NCBI GenBank assembly: GCA_902555585.1
Contig: CACDSY010000004.1
Coordinates: forward strand, 167,020 to 231,019
From: an uncultured Pelagibacteraceae bacterium
Lineage (GTDB): Bacteria; Pseudomonadota; Alphaproteobacteria; Pelagibacterales; Pelagibacteraceae
Reading direction: 5' to 3'
DNA: 64,000 nucleotides
The translations under genes and the position numbers were made by a program. Shown here in pieces: positions 9,098 through 17,190 of this stretch. The notes under the pieces were generated by a model. It was not told the DNA's origin. It ran no database searches and saw nothing but the letters and a program-made list of their open reading frames with translations. Each line of letters opens with the position of its first letter. Positions within the stretch are counted from its first letter, which is position 1.

Positions 9098-9289
9098 ATG
9101 AAAACAATATTTATTATAGGATCAAAAAAGCATACTTTAAAATACACTAGAAAAATGCCTGAAGGCGAAGTAAAAAAAATGAAATCTTTTGTAACTAATA
9201 AAGGTCAAAAGTTAGAAAAAACATCCAAGTTTAAAATTCTAAATATTTCAGACGAAAAAACAGCAAGAGTGTTTAAGATCAGTTTATAA
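9098..9289 (+). CDS. Small hypothetical protein, basic
   Basis: This 63-residue reading frame lies in the same direction between the phosphatase (18 bases upstream) and the aminotransferase (25 bases downstream). It is rich in lysine, has no signal peptide or membrane segment, and I recognise no family. Codon use resembles that of the neighbours. The start has no clear Shine-Dalgarno sequence, which is common here. I regard it as a likely real gene of unknown function within the tldD operon. Confidence 0.55.
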   Translation: MKTIFIIGSKKHTLKYTRKMPEGEVKKMKSFVTNKGQKLEKTSKFKILNISDEKTARVFKISL

Positions 9290-9314
9290 TATTTAATCCA
9301 GAAATAGAGACTAA

Positions 9315-10466
9315 ATGAAGAAATCTAAAAGAAGCAATGTTGACCCATTTATTGTAATGGATGTAATGGAGTCTGCTAGGAAAGCAGAAGCTAATGGCAA
9401 GCATGTAATTCATATGGAAGTAGGTCAACCAGGAACACCAGCACCAAAGCGTGCCAAACAATTTATTTCAGATGAAATTTCTAATAATGATCTTGGCTAT
9501 ACAGTTACTTTAGGTTTGCCAGAATTACGAAATAGAATTTCTAAGTTGTATGGAGATTGGTACAATATTGATTTAAACCCAGACAGAATAATTATAACAA
9601 CAGGATCTTCAGGAGCATTTATACTTTCTTTTGCAGCATTATTTGATGTTGGTGATAGAGTAGGCATTGCCGCTCCAGGCTATCCTAGCTATAGACAAAT
9701 TTTAAAGTCTCAAGATTTAATTCCAATTGATATTTTTACAGAGTTACAAAATAAATTTCAGCCTATACCGAAAGATATTAAAGAAAATAATTTAAACGGT
9801 TTATTAGTTGCTTCTCCTGCAAATCCCACTGGTTCAATGCTTGATAAAAAAAAACTAGAAGAACTTATTAATACTGCGCATAAAAATAAAGTGAGTTTTA
9901 TTAGCGATGAGATTTATCATGGAATTCAATATGAAAATAATCCTACATCTGCATTAGAAATTTCAAATGAATGTTATGTTATAAATTCATTTTCTAAATA
10001 TTTTTCTATGACAGGTTGGAGAGTAGGCTGGATGATTGTTCCTGAAGATCATGTGAGACAAGTAGAAAGATTATCTCAAAATCTTTTTATTTGCCCTCCA
10101 CATGTTAGTCAATTAACTGCTCTATCAGCAATGGATGCAAAAGAGGAATTAAATACAAATGTAGAGGTTTATAAAAAAAATAGATCAATTTTGTTAGAAG
10201 AGTTACCTAAGGCTGGTTTAAATAAATTTTCTCCCCCAGATGGTGCTTTTTATATCTACATTGATATTTCAGAGTATTCGAAAGATAGCCTTAACTTTTG
10301 TAAAGAAGTACTTGATAAAGCAGGAGTAGCGATAACTCCTGGACTTGATTTCGATCAAAAAAGAGGAAATTCTACAATAAGGTTTTCATACGCTAGAAGC
10401 ACTGAGGATATAATTGAAGGAGCAAATAGAATAAAAAAATTTATGAAAGAAGAGTATTTAAAATAA
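9315..10466 (+). CDS. PLP-dependent aminotransferase, class I/II (aspartate aminotransferase fold)
   Basis: The 383-residue protein has the fold-type I aminotransferase signature. The PLP lysine is Lys228 in NSFSKYFSMTGWRVGW. PLP-contact motifs include SPANPTG near 168-173 and SDEIYHG near 197-203, and the C-terminal substrate Arg lies in IRFSYA. The enzyme moves an amino group between an amino acid and a 2-oxo acid. The branch resembles alanine, aspartate or aromatic aminotransferases of the AspC/AlaC type, and the precise donor cannot be assigned. It is cytoplasmic and is followed two bases later by a Rossmann protein. Confidence 0.9.
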   Translation: MKKSKRSNVDPFIVMDVMESARKAEANGKHVIHMEVGQPGTPAPKRAKQFISDEISNNDLGYTVTLGLPELRNRISKLYGDWYNIDLNPDRIIITTGSSGAFILSFAALFDVGDRVGIAAPGYPSYRQILKSQDLIPIDIFTELQNKFQPIPKDIKENNLNGLLVASPANPTGSMLDKKKLEELINTAHKNKVSFISDEIYHGIQYENNPTSALEISNECYVINSFSKYFSMTGWRVGWMIVPEDHVRQVERLSQNLFICPPHVSQLTALSAMDAKEELNTNVEVYKKNRSILLEELPKAGLNKFSPPDGAFYIYIDISEYSKDSLNFCKEVLDKAGVAITPGLDFDQKRGNSTIRFSYARSTEDIIEGANRIKKFMKEEYLK

Positions 10467-10468
10467 TA

Positions 10469-11125
10469 ATGAAAACCGCTGTTTTATTTGGCTCATCTGG
10501 GTTAATTGGATCTAATTTACTAGATAATTTAATCAACAATAATACTTACAACAAAATAAAAATATTTGTTAGAAAATTACCCTCTATCGATAATTCAAAA
10601 GTTGAAGTGATCAATACAGATTTTTTAGATTTAGACACTTTAAAAGAAAAATTAACAGGTGATGATTGTTTTTTTTGTATTGGTACAACTCACAAAGATA
10701 CACCCGACAAAAACGAATATAGAAGAATAGAATATGACTTGCCTGTACAATTAGCAAAAATTGCAAAATTTAATTCAATTAGTAATTTTATTTATGTCTC
10801 CTCAATTGGAGCAAACCCAAATGCCTCAAGTACATATTTAAAAAATAAAGGTCAAGTAGAAGAGGAGCTAAAAAAGATTGGGTTTTCTAACCTAAGCATT
10901 ATTCAACCCTCATTTTTAGTTGGAAACAGAAAAGACTTTAGAATTGTTGAGGTTTTAGGAATTCCAGTGATGAAATTTCTATCCTTATTCTTTTTTGGTG
11001 GATTTAAAAAATATACTCCAATAAAAGTTGAGATAGTTGTGAATGCAATGATCAAACTTGCCTCAGGAAATAATAGTGAGCAAACTTATTTGTCTGATAG
11101 GTTGCAAGAGTTAGGATCTAACTAA
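10469..11125 (+). CDS. NAD(P)-binding Rossmann-fold protein (atypical SDR, HTATIP2-like)
   Basis: The N terminus FGSSGLIGSNLLDNL is the nucleotide-binding loop of an atypical short-chain dehydrogenase. SSIGANPNASSTYLKNKGQVEEEL supplies a Y-xxx-K pair (YLKNK), and the 218-residue length is that of the small HTATIP2/NmrA-like group. The substrate is unknown. These proteins either reduce small carbonyl compounds or act as redox sensors or assembly factors. It sits two bases after the aminotransferase and abuts the SOUL gene, so it is an operon member. Confidence 0.8.
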   Translation: MKTAVLFGSSGLIGSNLLDNLINNNTYNKIKIFVRKLPSIDNSKVEVINTDFLDLDTLKEKLTGDDCFFCIGTTHKDTPDKNEYRRIEYDLPVQLAKIAKFNSISNFIYVSSIGANPNASSTYLKNKGQVEEELKKIGFSNLSIIQPSFLVGNRKDFRIVEVLGIPVMKFLSLFFFGGFKKYTPIKVEIVVNAMIKLASGNNSEQTYLSDRLQELGSN

Positions 11126-11698
11126 ATGAGAAAATCAATAATATCAATATCTTTTTTGATTTATATATTCTGTATTTTACCTTACTCTACTTCAATGGCT
11201 TATGAGGAATCTCAATATGATGTTGTATATAAATCTGAAATATACGAAGTGAGACATTATAAAGACCGGCTAGTTGTCGAAGTAGTAAGTAAAAATGATG
11301 ACAGTAGTTTTAGAAAACTTTTTAAATATATCTCGGGTCAGAATAATAAATCCCAAGAAATTAAAATGACTGTGCCAGTAACACAGGGTGAGAAGGATAA
11401 TGGATACTATATGCAATTTTATCTTCCATCAAAATTTACAAAAGAGAATGCGCCTATACCCACAAATTCAGATGTTAAAATCTCAACAATAGAAGAAGGT
11501 TTTTTTGCTGTAATAGAATATTCTGGAAGAGCCTCAGATAATAATTTCTTTAAACATAAGGAAATTCTCAATAAAAAACTCTTAGAGGATAAAGTAATAA
11601 TTAAAGGACCACCAATACGAGCAACCTATAATGGGCCTTTTACGCTTCCTATTATGAGACGCAACGAAGCTATGTTTAAAGTTGAGTGGAGTAAATAG
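11126..11698 (+). CDS. SOUL-family haem-binding protein, exported
   Basis: A signal peptide of about 25 residues ends near TSMA. The mature part has the SOUL motifs YEVRHYKDRLVVEV, KMTVPVTQG, and a C-terminal GPFTLPIMRRNEAMFKV. SOUL proteins bind haem or other tetrapyrroles, and bacterial members are periplasmic with roles that are poorly known. The 190-residue length is typical. It is the last gene of the run that begins with tldD, after which a 70-base gap precedes the cupin gene. Confidence 0.88.
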   Translation: MRKSIISISFLIYIFCILPYSTSMAYEESQYDVVYKSEIYEVRHYKDRLVVEVVSKNDDSSFRKLFKYISGQNNKSQEIKMTVPVTQGEKDNGYYMQFYLPSKFTKENAPIPTNSDVKISTIEEGFFAVIEYSGRASDNNFFKHKEILNKKLLEDKVIIKGPPIRATYNGPFTLPIMRRNEAMFKVEWSK

Positions 11699-11768
11699 AT
11701 TACATTTTGCCATATATATTAATTTCTATCGGCTGATAGTTTAACTCCATTAATCAGAAAGGTATATT

Positions 11769-12170
11769 ATGAAAAAATTATTTCTAATTCTATTTGTATT
11801 ATTTGGTTTAAACAGCTCTGTTTTTGCTGATGGTCATGTAAAAAGAATTTTATCAACCAGTCAGACTGGTATGGGTAACGATATTGTTTATCCATCAGGA
11901 AAGCCAAAGATCACAGCTTTTGAATTTACTGTGCCCGTAGGAGGCCCTGTAGTTCCGCATACTCACTCGTTCCCTGTTTTAATAATGATACAACAAGGAG
12001 AAATTGAACTTACTCAAGGTGGCAAAAGCTATGTTTATAAAGCTGGAGATGCATTTATTGAAGATGTAGGTGTGGCTCATGAATCTAAAAACATTGGAGA
12101 TGTTCCTGTTAAAGCAATTGTTGTTGCTATGGGAGTTGAAGGTCAAAAAATTATGACCCCTGTAAAATAG
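11769..12170 (+). CDS. Periplasmic cupin-domain protein
   Basis: A clear signal peptide (residues 1-20, ending SSVFA) is followed by a single cupin barrel with motif 1 in VVPHTHSFPVLIMIQQGEIEL and motif 2 in AGDAFIEDVGVAHESKN, so His, His, Glu and His metal ligands are present. Length is 133 residues. Small exported cupins bind a metal and a small ligand, and the specific role is unknown. A Shine-Dalgarno-like AAAGG lies upstream and a GC-rich hairpin follows the stop, so it is probably an independent transcript. Confidence 0.85.
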   Translation: MKKLFLILFVLFGLNSSVFADGHVKRILSTSQTGMGNDIVYPSGKPKITAFEFTVPVGGPVVPHTHSFPVLIMIQQGEIELTQGGKSYVYKAGDAFIEDVGVAHESKNIGDVPVKAIVVAMGVEGQKIMTPVK

Positions 12171-12179
12171 AAAGAAAAA

Positions 12180-12210
12180 ATATGGGGCAGTTATTTTACA
12201 TGCCCCATAT
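12180..12210 (+). terminator. Strong hairpin after the cupin gene, probable terminator
   Basis: ATATGGGGCA (12180-12189) and TGCCCCATAT (12201-12210) form a perfect ten-base-pair stem with an 11-base loop, starting ten bases after the cupin stop. No run of T follows immediately, so termination efficiency is uncertain. The symmetrical stem could serve both strands of this convergent gap. Confidence 0.55.
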
Positions 12211-12220
12211 CTCATTCTTT

Positions 12221-12240
12221 AGGCTAAATTTTTTTAGCCT
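12221..12240 (-). terminator. Second hairpin at the convergent gene ends
   Basis: AGGCTAAA and TTTAGCCT form an eight-base-pair stem with a TTTT loop. It overlaps the last codons and stop of the minus-strand small gene. With the hairpin at 12180-12210 it separates the two convergent genes and probably ends one or both transcripts. Confidence 0.45.
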
Positions 12241-12415
12241 CTTTCTTTAAGTGACCTAATGTTTCTCCTGAATTTTTTCCAGATTTGATAACGTATCCAC
12301 TTGTGCCATTTGCATTAGTTTCTACAGTTTTCAAGTTTCTAAACATAAGTTGATTTAGCCTAGCGTTCTTTGAGCCTCGGCTAAACGAACTTAATACTCT
12401 GTGCATTCTTTTCAT
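12224..12415 (-). CDS. Small strongly basic hypothetical protein
   Basis: This 63-residue protein is rich in Lys, Arg, Asn, Ser and Gly, with no membrane segment or signal peptide (MKRMHRVLSSFSRGSKNAR at the N terminus, GTSGYVIKSGKNSGETLGH in the middle). I recognise no family. Its start has a near-perfect Shine-Dalgarno AAGGAG at 12421-12426, five bases from the ATG. That is unusually strong for this window and is otherwise approached only before transport and DhaK genes, so high translation is likely. The upstream 172 bases contain two hairpins. A nucleic-acid-binding role is conceivable from the charge but is only a guess. Confidence 0.65.
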   Translation of the reverse strand: MKRMHRVLSSFSRGSKNARLNQLMFRNLKTVETNANGTSGYVIKSGKNSGETLGHLKKEAKKI

Positions 12416-12452
12416 ACACTCTCCTTGTTTGTTTTTCCAAAACTCGCTTTTA

Positions 12453-12509
12453 ACCGATGCGATATCGGTCTCTTTTTCACCATGAGATATGGTAAATATA
12501 ATTTACCAT
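12453..12509 (-). promoter_or_regulatory. Hairpin-bearing leader upstream of the small basic protein gene
   Basis: Two inverted repeats lie in the 172-base gap: ACCGAT/ATCGGT (12453-12469, five-base loop) and ATGGTAAA/TTTACCAT (12489-12509, five-base loop). They sit 38 and 74 bases upstream of the start at 12415, read on the minus strand. They may be part of a regulatory leader, an operator, or a terminator for the upstream oxidoreductase gene. The sequence alone does not decide. Confidence 0.35.
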
Positions 12510-12587
12510 TCTAGGAAATTGATTTCAAATTATTAAAATAAATAAAAGATCAAAATGGGTTTTATTAATTATATTTTTAAACAAAAT

Positions 12588-13742
12588 TCAAAGAGAATTA
12601 AAATGAATCCATTTACTATTATTCTTACTTGACTCAATAACGTTTTCTATAAACTTCATTCCATCAATTCCATCATCAATAGTGGGGTAACAATTATTTG
12701 ATTTATCATATTCTTGTTTATTAATATTAGCTGAAAGCTCTTTGTAAACATCACTATAAATATTAGCAAAACCTTCTAAATAACCTTCTGGATGACCTTG
12801 AGGAATTCTTGTTACATTTTTAGCTTCTTCACTCGTAGCATTACTGCCTCTCGTAATATTTTGAGTAGGGTTTCCAAATTTTGTATAACTAAGATAATTA
12901 GGATCCTCTTGTCTCCATTCTATACCAGCATTTTCTCCATATACTCTTATTTTGAGATTATTTTCGTTTCCAACTGCTACCTGGCTTGACCATATTGATC
13001 CTTTCGCACCTCCTATAAATCTTAGCATTATTTGGGCATTATCATCTAATTTTCTTCCTTCAACAAATGTATGAATATCAGCCGAAATTTCATCTACCTC
13101 TAATCCAGTTATAAACCTAATCAAATTATAGGCATGAGTTCCAATATCACCTATACAACCACCTGCGCCTGACCTATTGGGGTCGGTTCTCCACTCTGCT
13201 TGCTTTAATCCACTATCCTCTGCCTTTGTAGTTAACCAATCTTGTGGATATTCAGCTTGAATAACTCTTAAAGAACCTAAGTCTCCTTTTTGAACTAAAG
13301 ACCTTGCATGTCGAACCATAGGATATCCCGTATAATTATGTGTCAAAGCAAATATTAATTTTTTACTTTCAATAATTTTTTTAAGATCTTTTGCCTCCTC
13401 ACTAGACATACCAATTGGCTTATCGCAAATAATATGTATCCCTTTTTCTGCAAAGATTTTTGCAATAGGCACATGTAAATGATTTGGTGTTACTATTGAA
13501 ACTACATCAATACCGTCTGGTCTAGAAGACTCTTTCTCTGCCATCTCTTCATAAGTTTTATAGATCCTATCATTTTCTAGACCAATATTTTTTCCAGTTT
13601 CTTTTGAATTTTCATAGTCAGATGAAAATGATCCCGCAACTAATTCATAGTATCCATCAAGTCTTAAAGCTATCCTATGGACACTTCCAATAAAAGCATC
13701 TTTACCACCACCAACCATTCCAATGCGTATTTTTCTCCTCAT
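12588..13742 (-). CDS. Gfo/Idh/MocA-family NAD(P)-dependent oxidoreductase
   Basis: The 384-residue protein opens with the Rossmann motif GMVGGGKDAFIGSVHR, contains the family's catalytic-lysine motif as CDKPIGM (usual form EKP), and has GGCIGDIGTHAYNLIRFITG, where Asp and His of the DxxxH pair are seen. Members oxidise or reduce sugars, inositols and glycosides at a ring hydroxyl. It overlaps the upstream TIM-barrel isomerase gene by one base (TAATG) and is divergent from an ABC importer, so a role in oxidising the imported carbohydrate is likely. The exact sugar is unknown. Confidence 0.9.
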   Translation of the reverse strand: MRRKIRIGMVGGGKDAFIGSVHRIALRLDGYYELVAGSFSSDYENSKETGKNIGLENDRIYKTYEEMAEKESSRPDGIDVVSIVTPNHLHVPIAKIFAEKGIHIICDKPIGMSSEEAKDLKKIIESKKLIFALTHNYTGYPMVRHARSLVQKGDLGSLRVIQAEYPQDWLTTKAEDSGLKQAEWRTDPNRSGAGGCIGDIGTHAYNLIRFITGLEVDEISADIHTFVEGRKLDDNAQIMLRFIGGAKGSIWSSQVAVGNENNLKIRVYGENAGIEWRQEDPNYLSYTKFGNPTQNITRGSNATSEEAKNVTRIPQGHPEGYLEGFANIYSDVYKELSANINKQEYDKSNNCYPTIDDGIDGMKFIENVIESSKNNSKWIHFNSL

Positions 13743-14797
13743 TAATTAATGCCAAGCATTTTTTTATTTGCTTCATGGTCAGCACCACTACCTGCAAAAT
13801 CATCGAAAGCTTTTTCTGTTGTATTAATTATATGATTTTTAATAAATACTGCTCCCTCTCTTGCTCCATCTTCTGGATGTTTAAGACAACATTCCCATTC
13901 AAGAACTGCCCAACCATCGTAATCATATGAAGTTAGTTTTGAAAATATAGATTTAAAATCAACTTGCCCATCCCCAAGTGATCTAAATCTACCAGCTCTA
14001 TTTACCCATGATTGAAATCCACCATACACACCTTGTTTTCCAGATGGATTTAACTCAGCATCTTTAACGTGAAACATTTTTATCTTCTCATGATAAATAT
14101 CAATATGAGCTAAATAATCTAGATGTTGCAGAACATAATGACTTGGATCAAAAAGCATATTACATCTTTTATGATTACCAACTCTTTCTAAGAACATTTC
14201 AAAAGTCACACCATCATGAAGATCTTCACCTGGATGTATTTCATAACATAAATCAACTCCATTATTATCAAAGTGATCAAGAATAGGCTTCCATCTTTTT
14301 GATAATTCATCAAATGCATTTTCAATTAACCCTTCAGGTCTTTGTGGCCAAGGATAAACATAAGGCCAAGCAAGTGCTCCTGAAAAAGTTACATGTTTAT
14401 CTATCCCTAGACTGTTTGACGCCTTTGCAGCCATCATTAATTGATTTACTGCCCATTCTTGTCTGGCTTTTGGATTTCCTCTAACTTCAGGTGCAGCAAA
14501 ACCATCAAAAGCAGTATCATAAGCAGGATGCACTGCAACAAGTTGACCTTGAAGGTGAGTTGATAATTCCGTAATTTCTAAATTGTGTGATTTAGCAATT
14601 CCTTTAACCTCATCACAATATTCTTTACTTTCAGATGCTTTTTTTAAATCTATTAATCTACTGTCCCAACTAGGAATTTGTATACCTTTGTAACCAATGG
14701 AAGATGCCCATTTACAAATATTATCTAAAGAATTAAATGGTGCTTCTTCACCTACAAATTGTGCTAGGAAAATTGCAGGACCTTTTATTTTGTTCAT
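13742..14797 (-). CDS. Sugar phosphate isomerase/epimerase-type TIM-barrel protein
   Basis: The 351-residue protein belongs to the xylose-isomerase-like / AP-endonuclease 2 barrel superfamily. Expected metal ligands appear in order: Glu in CYEIHPGED, Asp and His in MLFDPSHYV, His and Asp in FHVKDAE, and Glu in AVLEWECCL. Related barrels (IolE, YcjR types) isomerise or dehydrate keto-sugars and inososes. It is the first gene of the minus-strand pair with the Gfo/Idh/MocA enzyme. An AAAGG Shine-Dalgarno lies before the ATG. The pairing with a divergent sugar-type ABC importer supports a catabolic role. Confidence 0.88.
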   Translation of the reverse strand: MNKIKGPAIFLAQFVGEEAPFNSLDNICKWASSIGYKGIQIPSWDSRLIDLKKASESKEYCDEVKGIAKSHNLEITELSTHLQGQLVAVHPAYDTAFDGFAAPEVRGNPKARQEWAVNQLMMAAKASNSLGIDKHVTFSGALAWPYVYPWPQRPEGLIENAFDELSKRWKPILDHFDNNGVDLCYEIHPGEDLHDGVTFEMFLERVGNHKRCNMLFDPSHYVLQHLDYLAHIDIYHEKIKMFHVKDAELNPSGKQGVYGGFQSWVNRAGRFRSLGDGQVDFKSIFSKLTSYDYDGWAVLEWECCLKHPEDGAREGAVFIKNHIINTTEKAFDDFAGSGADHEANKKMLGIN

Positions 14798-14915
14798 AAT
14801 TCACCTTTCTCTTCAATTTTTCACATAAACTAATTTTTACAAAAAAAATACTAGCAGGCACAAGTCATCTTGGATAGACTTATATTAATAATAATAACAA
14901 TAAGAGGGAAAAAAA

Positions 14916-16220
14916 ATGAAAAAAATAATGATTTTATTATTTGTATCTCTATTCTCTTTTTCTGTAAATTCTAATGCTAAGTCAATTACATTAGGTTGGG
15001 CTGCTTGGGACCCTGCTAATGCTTTACAAGAACTTACCAAAGAGTTTACTGCAGAGACAGGAATAGATGTCAACTTCGAATTTGTGCCATGGCCAAATTT
15101 TGCAGATCGTATGCTGAACGAACTTAACAACAAAGGTAAAACTTTTGACTTGTTAATTGGTGACTCACAATGGATTGGTGCTGGTGCAGTTTACGGACAC
15201 TACGTAAAATTGAATGACTTCTTTGATAAAGAAGGCATTTCAATGAATGATTTCTCACCTGCAACAGTTTATGCATATTCAACTTGGCCTAAAGGAAGTG
15301 AAAACTATTATGCATTACCAGCTATGGGAGACGCATTAGCTTGGGCTTATAGAAAAGACTGGTTTGATAGACCAGAACTTAATTCTGAGTTCAAAAAGAA
15401 ACATGGTTATGATCTAGGAGTTCCTGCGAATTGGAATCAATTACATGATATGTGCTCATTCTTCCAAGGAAGAGAAATTGATGGTCAAAAAAGATATGGT
15501 GCAGCCATTAATACAGAACGTGGATCTGAAGGTATTACAATGGGTGTTACAGCTGCAATGTATGCATGGGGTATGGAATACGAAAATCCAAATAAACCAT
15601 ATGACATGGAAGGATTTTTCAATTCTCCTCAAGCAGTAGAAGCTGTAGAGTTTTACAGAAAATTATATGAAGACTGTGCACCTCCAGGACACTCTGATGC
15701 TTATATGGTAGCAAACTTAGATGCATACAAATCAGGACAAGTTGCATTCCAAATGAACTGGTATGCTTTTTGGCCAGGTGTTTCTAAAGAAGATAGCGAC
15801 GGAAGAGTCAGTGGTTTTTTTGCAAATCCAAAACAAAACGTAGCTGCTGCCACATTAGGCGGTCAAGGTATATCTGTTGTTAAATATTCAGATAAACAAG
15901 ATCTTGCATTGGAATATATTAAATGGTTTGCAAGACCAGATGTACAGCAAAAATGGTGGGATTTGGGAGGATATTCATGTCATAATGATGTTCTAAATTC
16001 ACCATCTTTTCCAACGTCTACAGTTTATGCACAAGGTTTCTTAGACTCAATGGGGATAGTCAAAGATTTTTGGCAAGAACCAACATTTGTTGAGTTAATG
16101 TTACCTATGCAGGAAGCTATTCATGATTATGTTGTTAACGGAAAAGGTACTGCTAAAGGTGCTTTAGATAAAATCATTGAAGAGTGGGTTGAAGTATTTG
16201 AAGCAGACGGCAAACTTTAA
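14916..16220 (+). CDS. ABC transporter substrate-binding protein, carbohydrate type (family 1)
   Basis: A signal peptide (residues 1-21, ending NSNA) precedes a 434-residue class-1 extracellular solute-binding protein, with the typical beginning ITLGWAAWDPANALQELTKEF and the hinge motif GKTFDLLIGDSQWIG. It is rich in Trp, Tyr and Asp, as in sugar and polyol binders. It would deliver substrate to the permeases encoded downstream. A strong Shine-Dalgarno (AAGAGGG) precedes the ATG and a terminator-like hairpin follows the stop, an arrangement that gives more binding protein than membrane subunits. It is divergent from the oxidoreductase/isomerase pair. Confidence 0.92.
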   Translation: MKKIMILLFVSLFSFSVNSNAKSITLGWAAWDPANALQELTKEFTAETGIDVNFEFVPWPNFADRMLNELNNKGKTFDLLIGDSQWIGAGAVYGHYVKLNDFFDKEGISMNDFSPATVYAYSTWPKGSENYYALPAMGDALAWAYRKDWFDRPELNSEFKKKHGYDLGVPANWNQLHDMCSFFQGREIDGQKRYGAAINTERGSEGITMGVTAAMYAWGMEYENPNKPYDMEGFFNSPQAVEAVEFYRKLYEDCAPPGHSDAYMVANLDAYKSGQVAFQMNWYAFWPGVSKEDSDGRVSGFFANPKQNVAAATLGGQGISVVKYSDKQDLALEYIKWFARPDVQQKWWDLGGYSCHNDVLNSPSFPTSTVYAQGFLDSMGIVKDFWQEPTFVELMLPMQEAIHDYVVNGKGTAKGALDKIIEEWVEVFEADGKL

Positions 16221-16240
16221 CAATACTATTTGAAGATATA

Positions 16241-16277
16241 AAAAAAAGGAGGGGGGATATAATCTCCCCTTTTTTTG
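16241..16277 (+). terminator. Terminator or attenuator between binding protein and permease genes
   Basis: GGGGGGAT (16251-16258) pairs with ATCTCCCC (16262-16269) over a three-base loop, with one G-T pair, followed by a run of eight T and preceded by a run of A. It is a classical Rho-independent shape. Partial read-through would supply the permeases and ATPases at a lower level. Confidence 0.8.
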
Positions 16278-16290
16278 TTAAAAAAATCAT

Positions 16291-17190
16291 ATGAGCGTTA
16301 AAAAAAAATTTAAAGGACTATCTGATAAAGCTGTAGCGTGGCTTTTTATTGGCCCTTCTGTATTTCTTTTATTAGCAATAAATATTTATCCTTTGATTTA
16401 CGCAATAAGAATGTCTTTCACAAATTTTTATGCAAATAAAATTGGAAGAGAACCACAATTTGTTGGTTTAAAAAATTATATAAAAGTTCTTAATAAAGAA
16501 GCCATATGGGAAAAAATGCAGGTTACGGCAAACTTTATGTTTTGGACTTTGTTACTTCAGGCAGTAATAGGTCTAGGTTTAGCTTTATTATTAAATAGGA
16601 AATTTAAAGGTAATGAATTGTTAACTACCTTAATAGTGTTGCCAATGATGTTATCACCTGCTGTTGTGGGTGTGTTTTGGACTTATCTTTATAATCCTCA
16701 AGTAGGTTTGTTTAATTATGTTATTAATTTTTTCCACGATTTTGGAAGTTTTGATATGATTGGATCAAGTGTGCTTGCGCCATGGTCAATAGTTATTGTT
16801 GATACTTGGATGTGGACACCTTTTACAATGTTAATTTGTTTAGCTGGTCTAAGATCTGTTCCAAATTATTTATATGAAGCGGCAGAAGTCGATAGAGCTA
16901 GTAAATGGCAACAATTTATTTACATCACATTACCATCTGTATTACCATTTTTATTGTTGGCATTATTATTTAGGGGAATTGAGAATTTTAAAATGTTTGA
17001 TATGGTCGTCGAACTTACATCCGGTGGCCCTGGGTCAGCTACAGAGCTCGCCTCAATCAATTTAAAAAGAGAAGCATTTGAAAAATGGAAAACCGGTTAT
17101 AGTTCAGCTTTTGCAGTTATTCTTTTTGTAACGATTTTTGGTTTTGGAAATGTTTATGTAAAAGTAATGAATAAGATAAAGGAACGCTGA
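16291..17190 (+). CDS. ABC transporter permease, MalF/UgpA-like
   Basis: The 299-residue inner-membrane protein has six predicted helices and the permease EAA loop as YEAAEVDRASKWQQFIYITLPSVLPF near residues 197-220. The N-terminal WLFIGPSVFLLLAINIYPLIYAI is typical of MalF/UgpA-type subunits. It forms the translocation channel with the next gene's product. Its TGA stop overlaps the next ATG by one base. Confidence 0.92.
   Translation: MSVKKKFKGLSDKAVAWLFIGPSVFLLLAINIYPLIYAIRMSFTNFYANKIGREPQFVGLKNYIKVLNKEAIWEKMQVTANFMFWTLLLQAVIGLGLALLLNRKFKGNELLTTLIVLPMMLSPAVVGVFWTYLYNPQVGLFNYVINFFHDFGSFDMIGSSVLAPWSIVIVDTWMWTPFTMLICLAGLRSVPNYLYEAAEVDRASKWQQFIYITLPSVLPFLLLALLFRGIENFKMFDMVVELTSGGPGSATELASINLKREAFEKWKTGYSSAFAVILFVTIFGFGNVYVKVMNKIKER

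Noticed and set aside
9098..9289. Idea that this small gene encodes a peptide substrate of TldD/TldE
   Set aside because: There is no leader/core pattern or cluster of modifiable residues, and no modifying enzyme nearby.
16221..16290. Riboswitch between the binding-protein and permease genes
   Set aside because: The gap is explained by a simple terminator hairpin and is too short for an aptamer.
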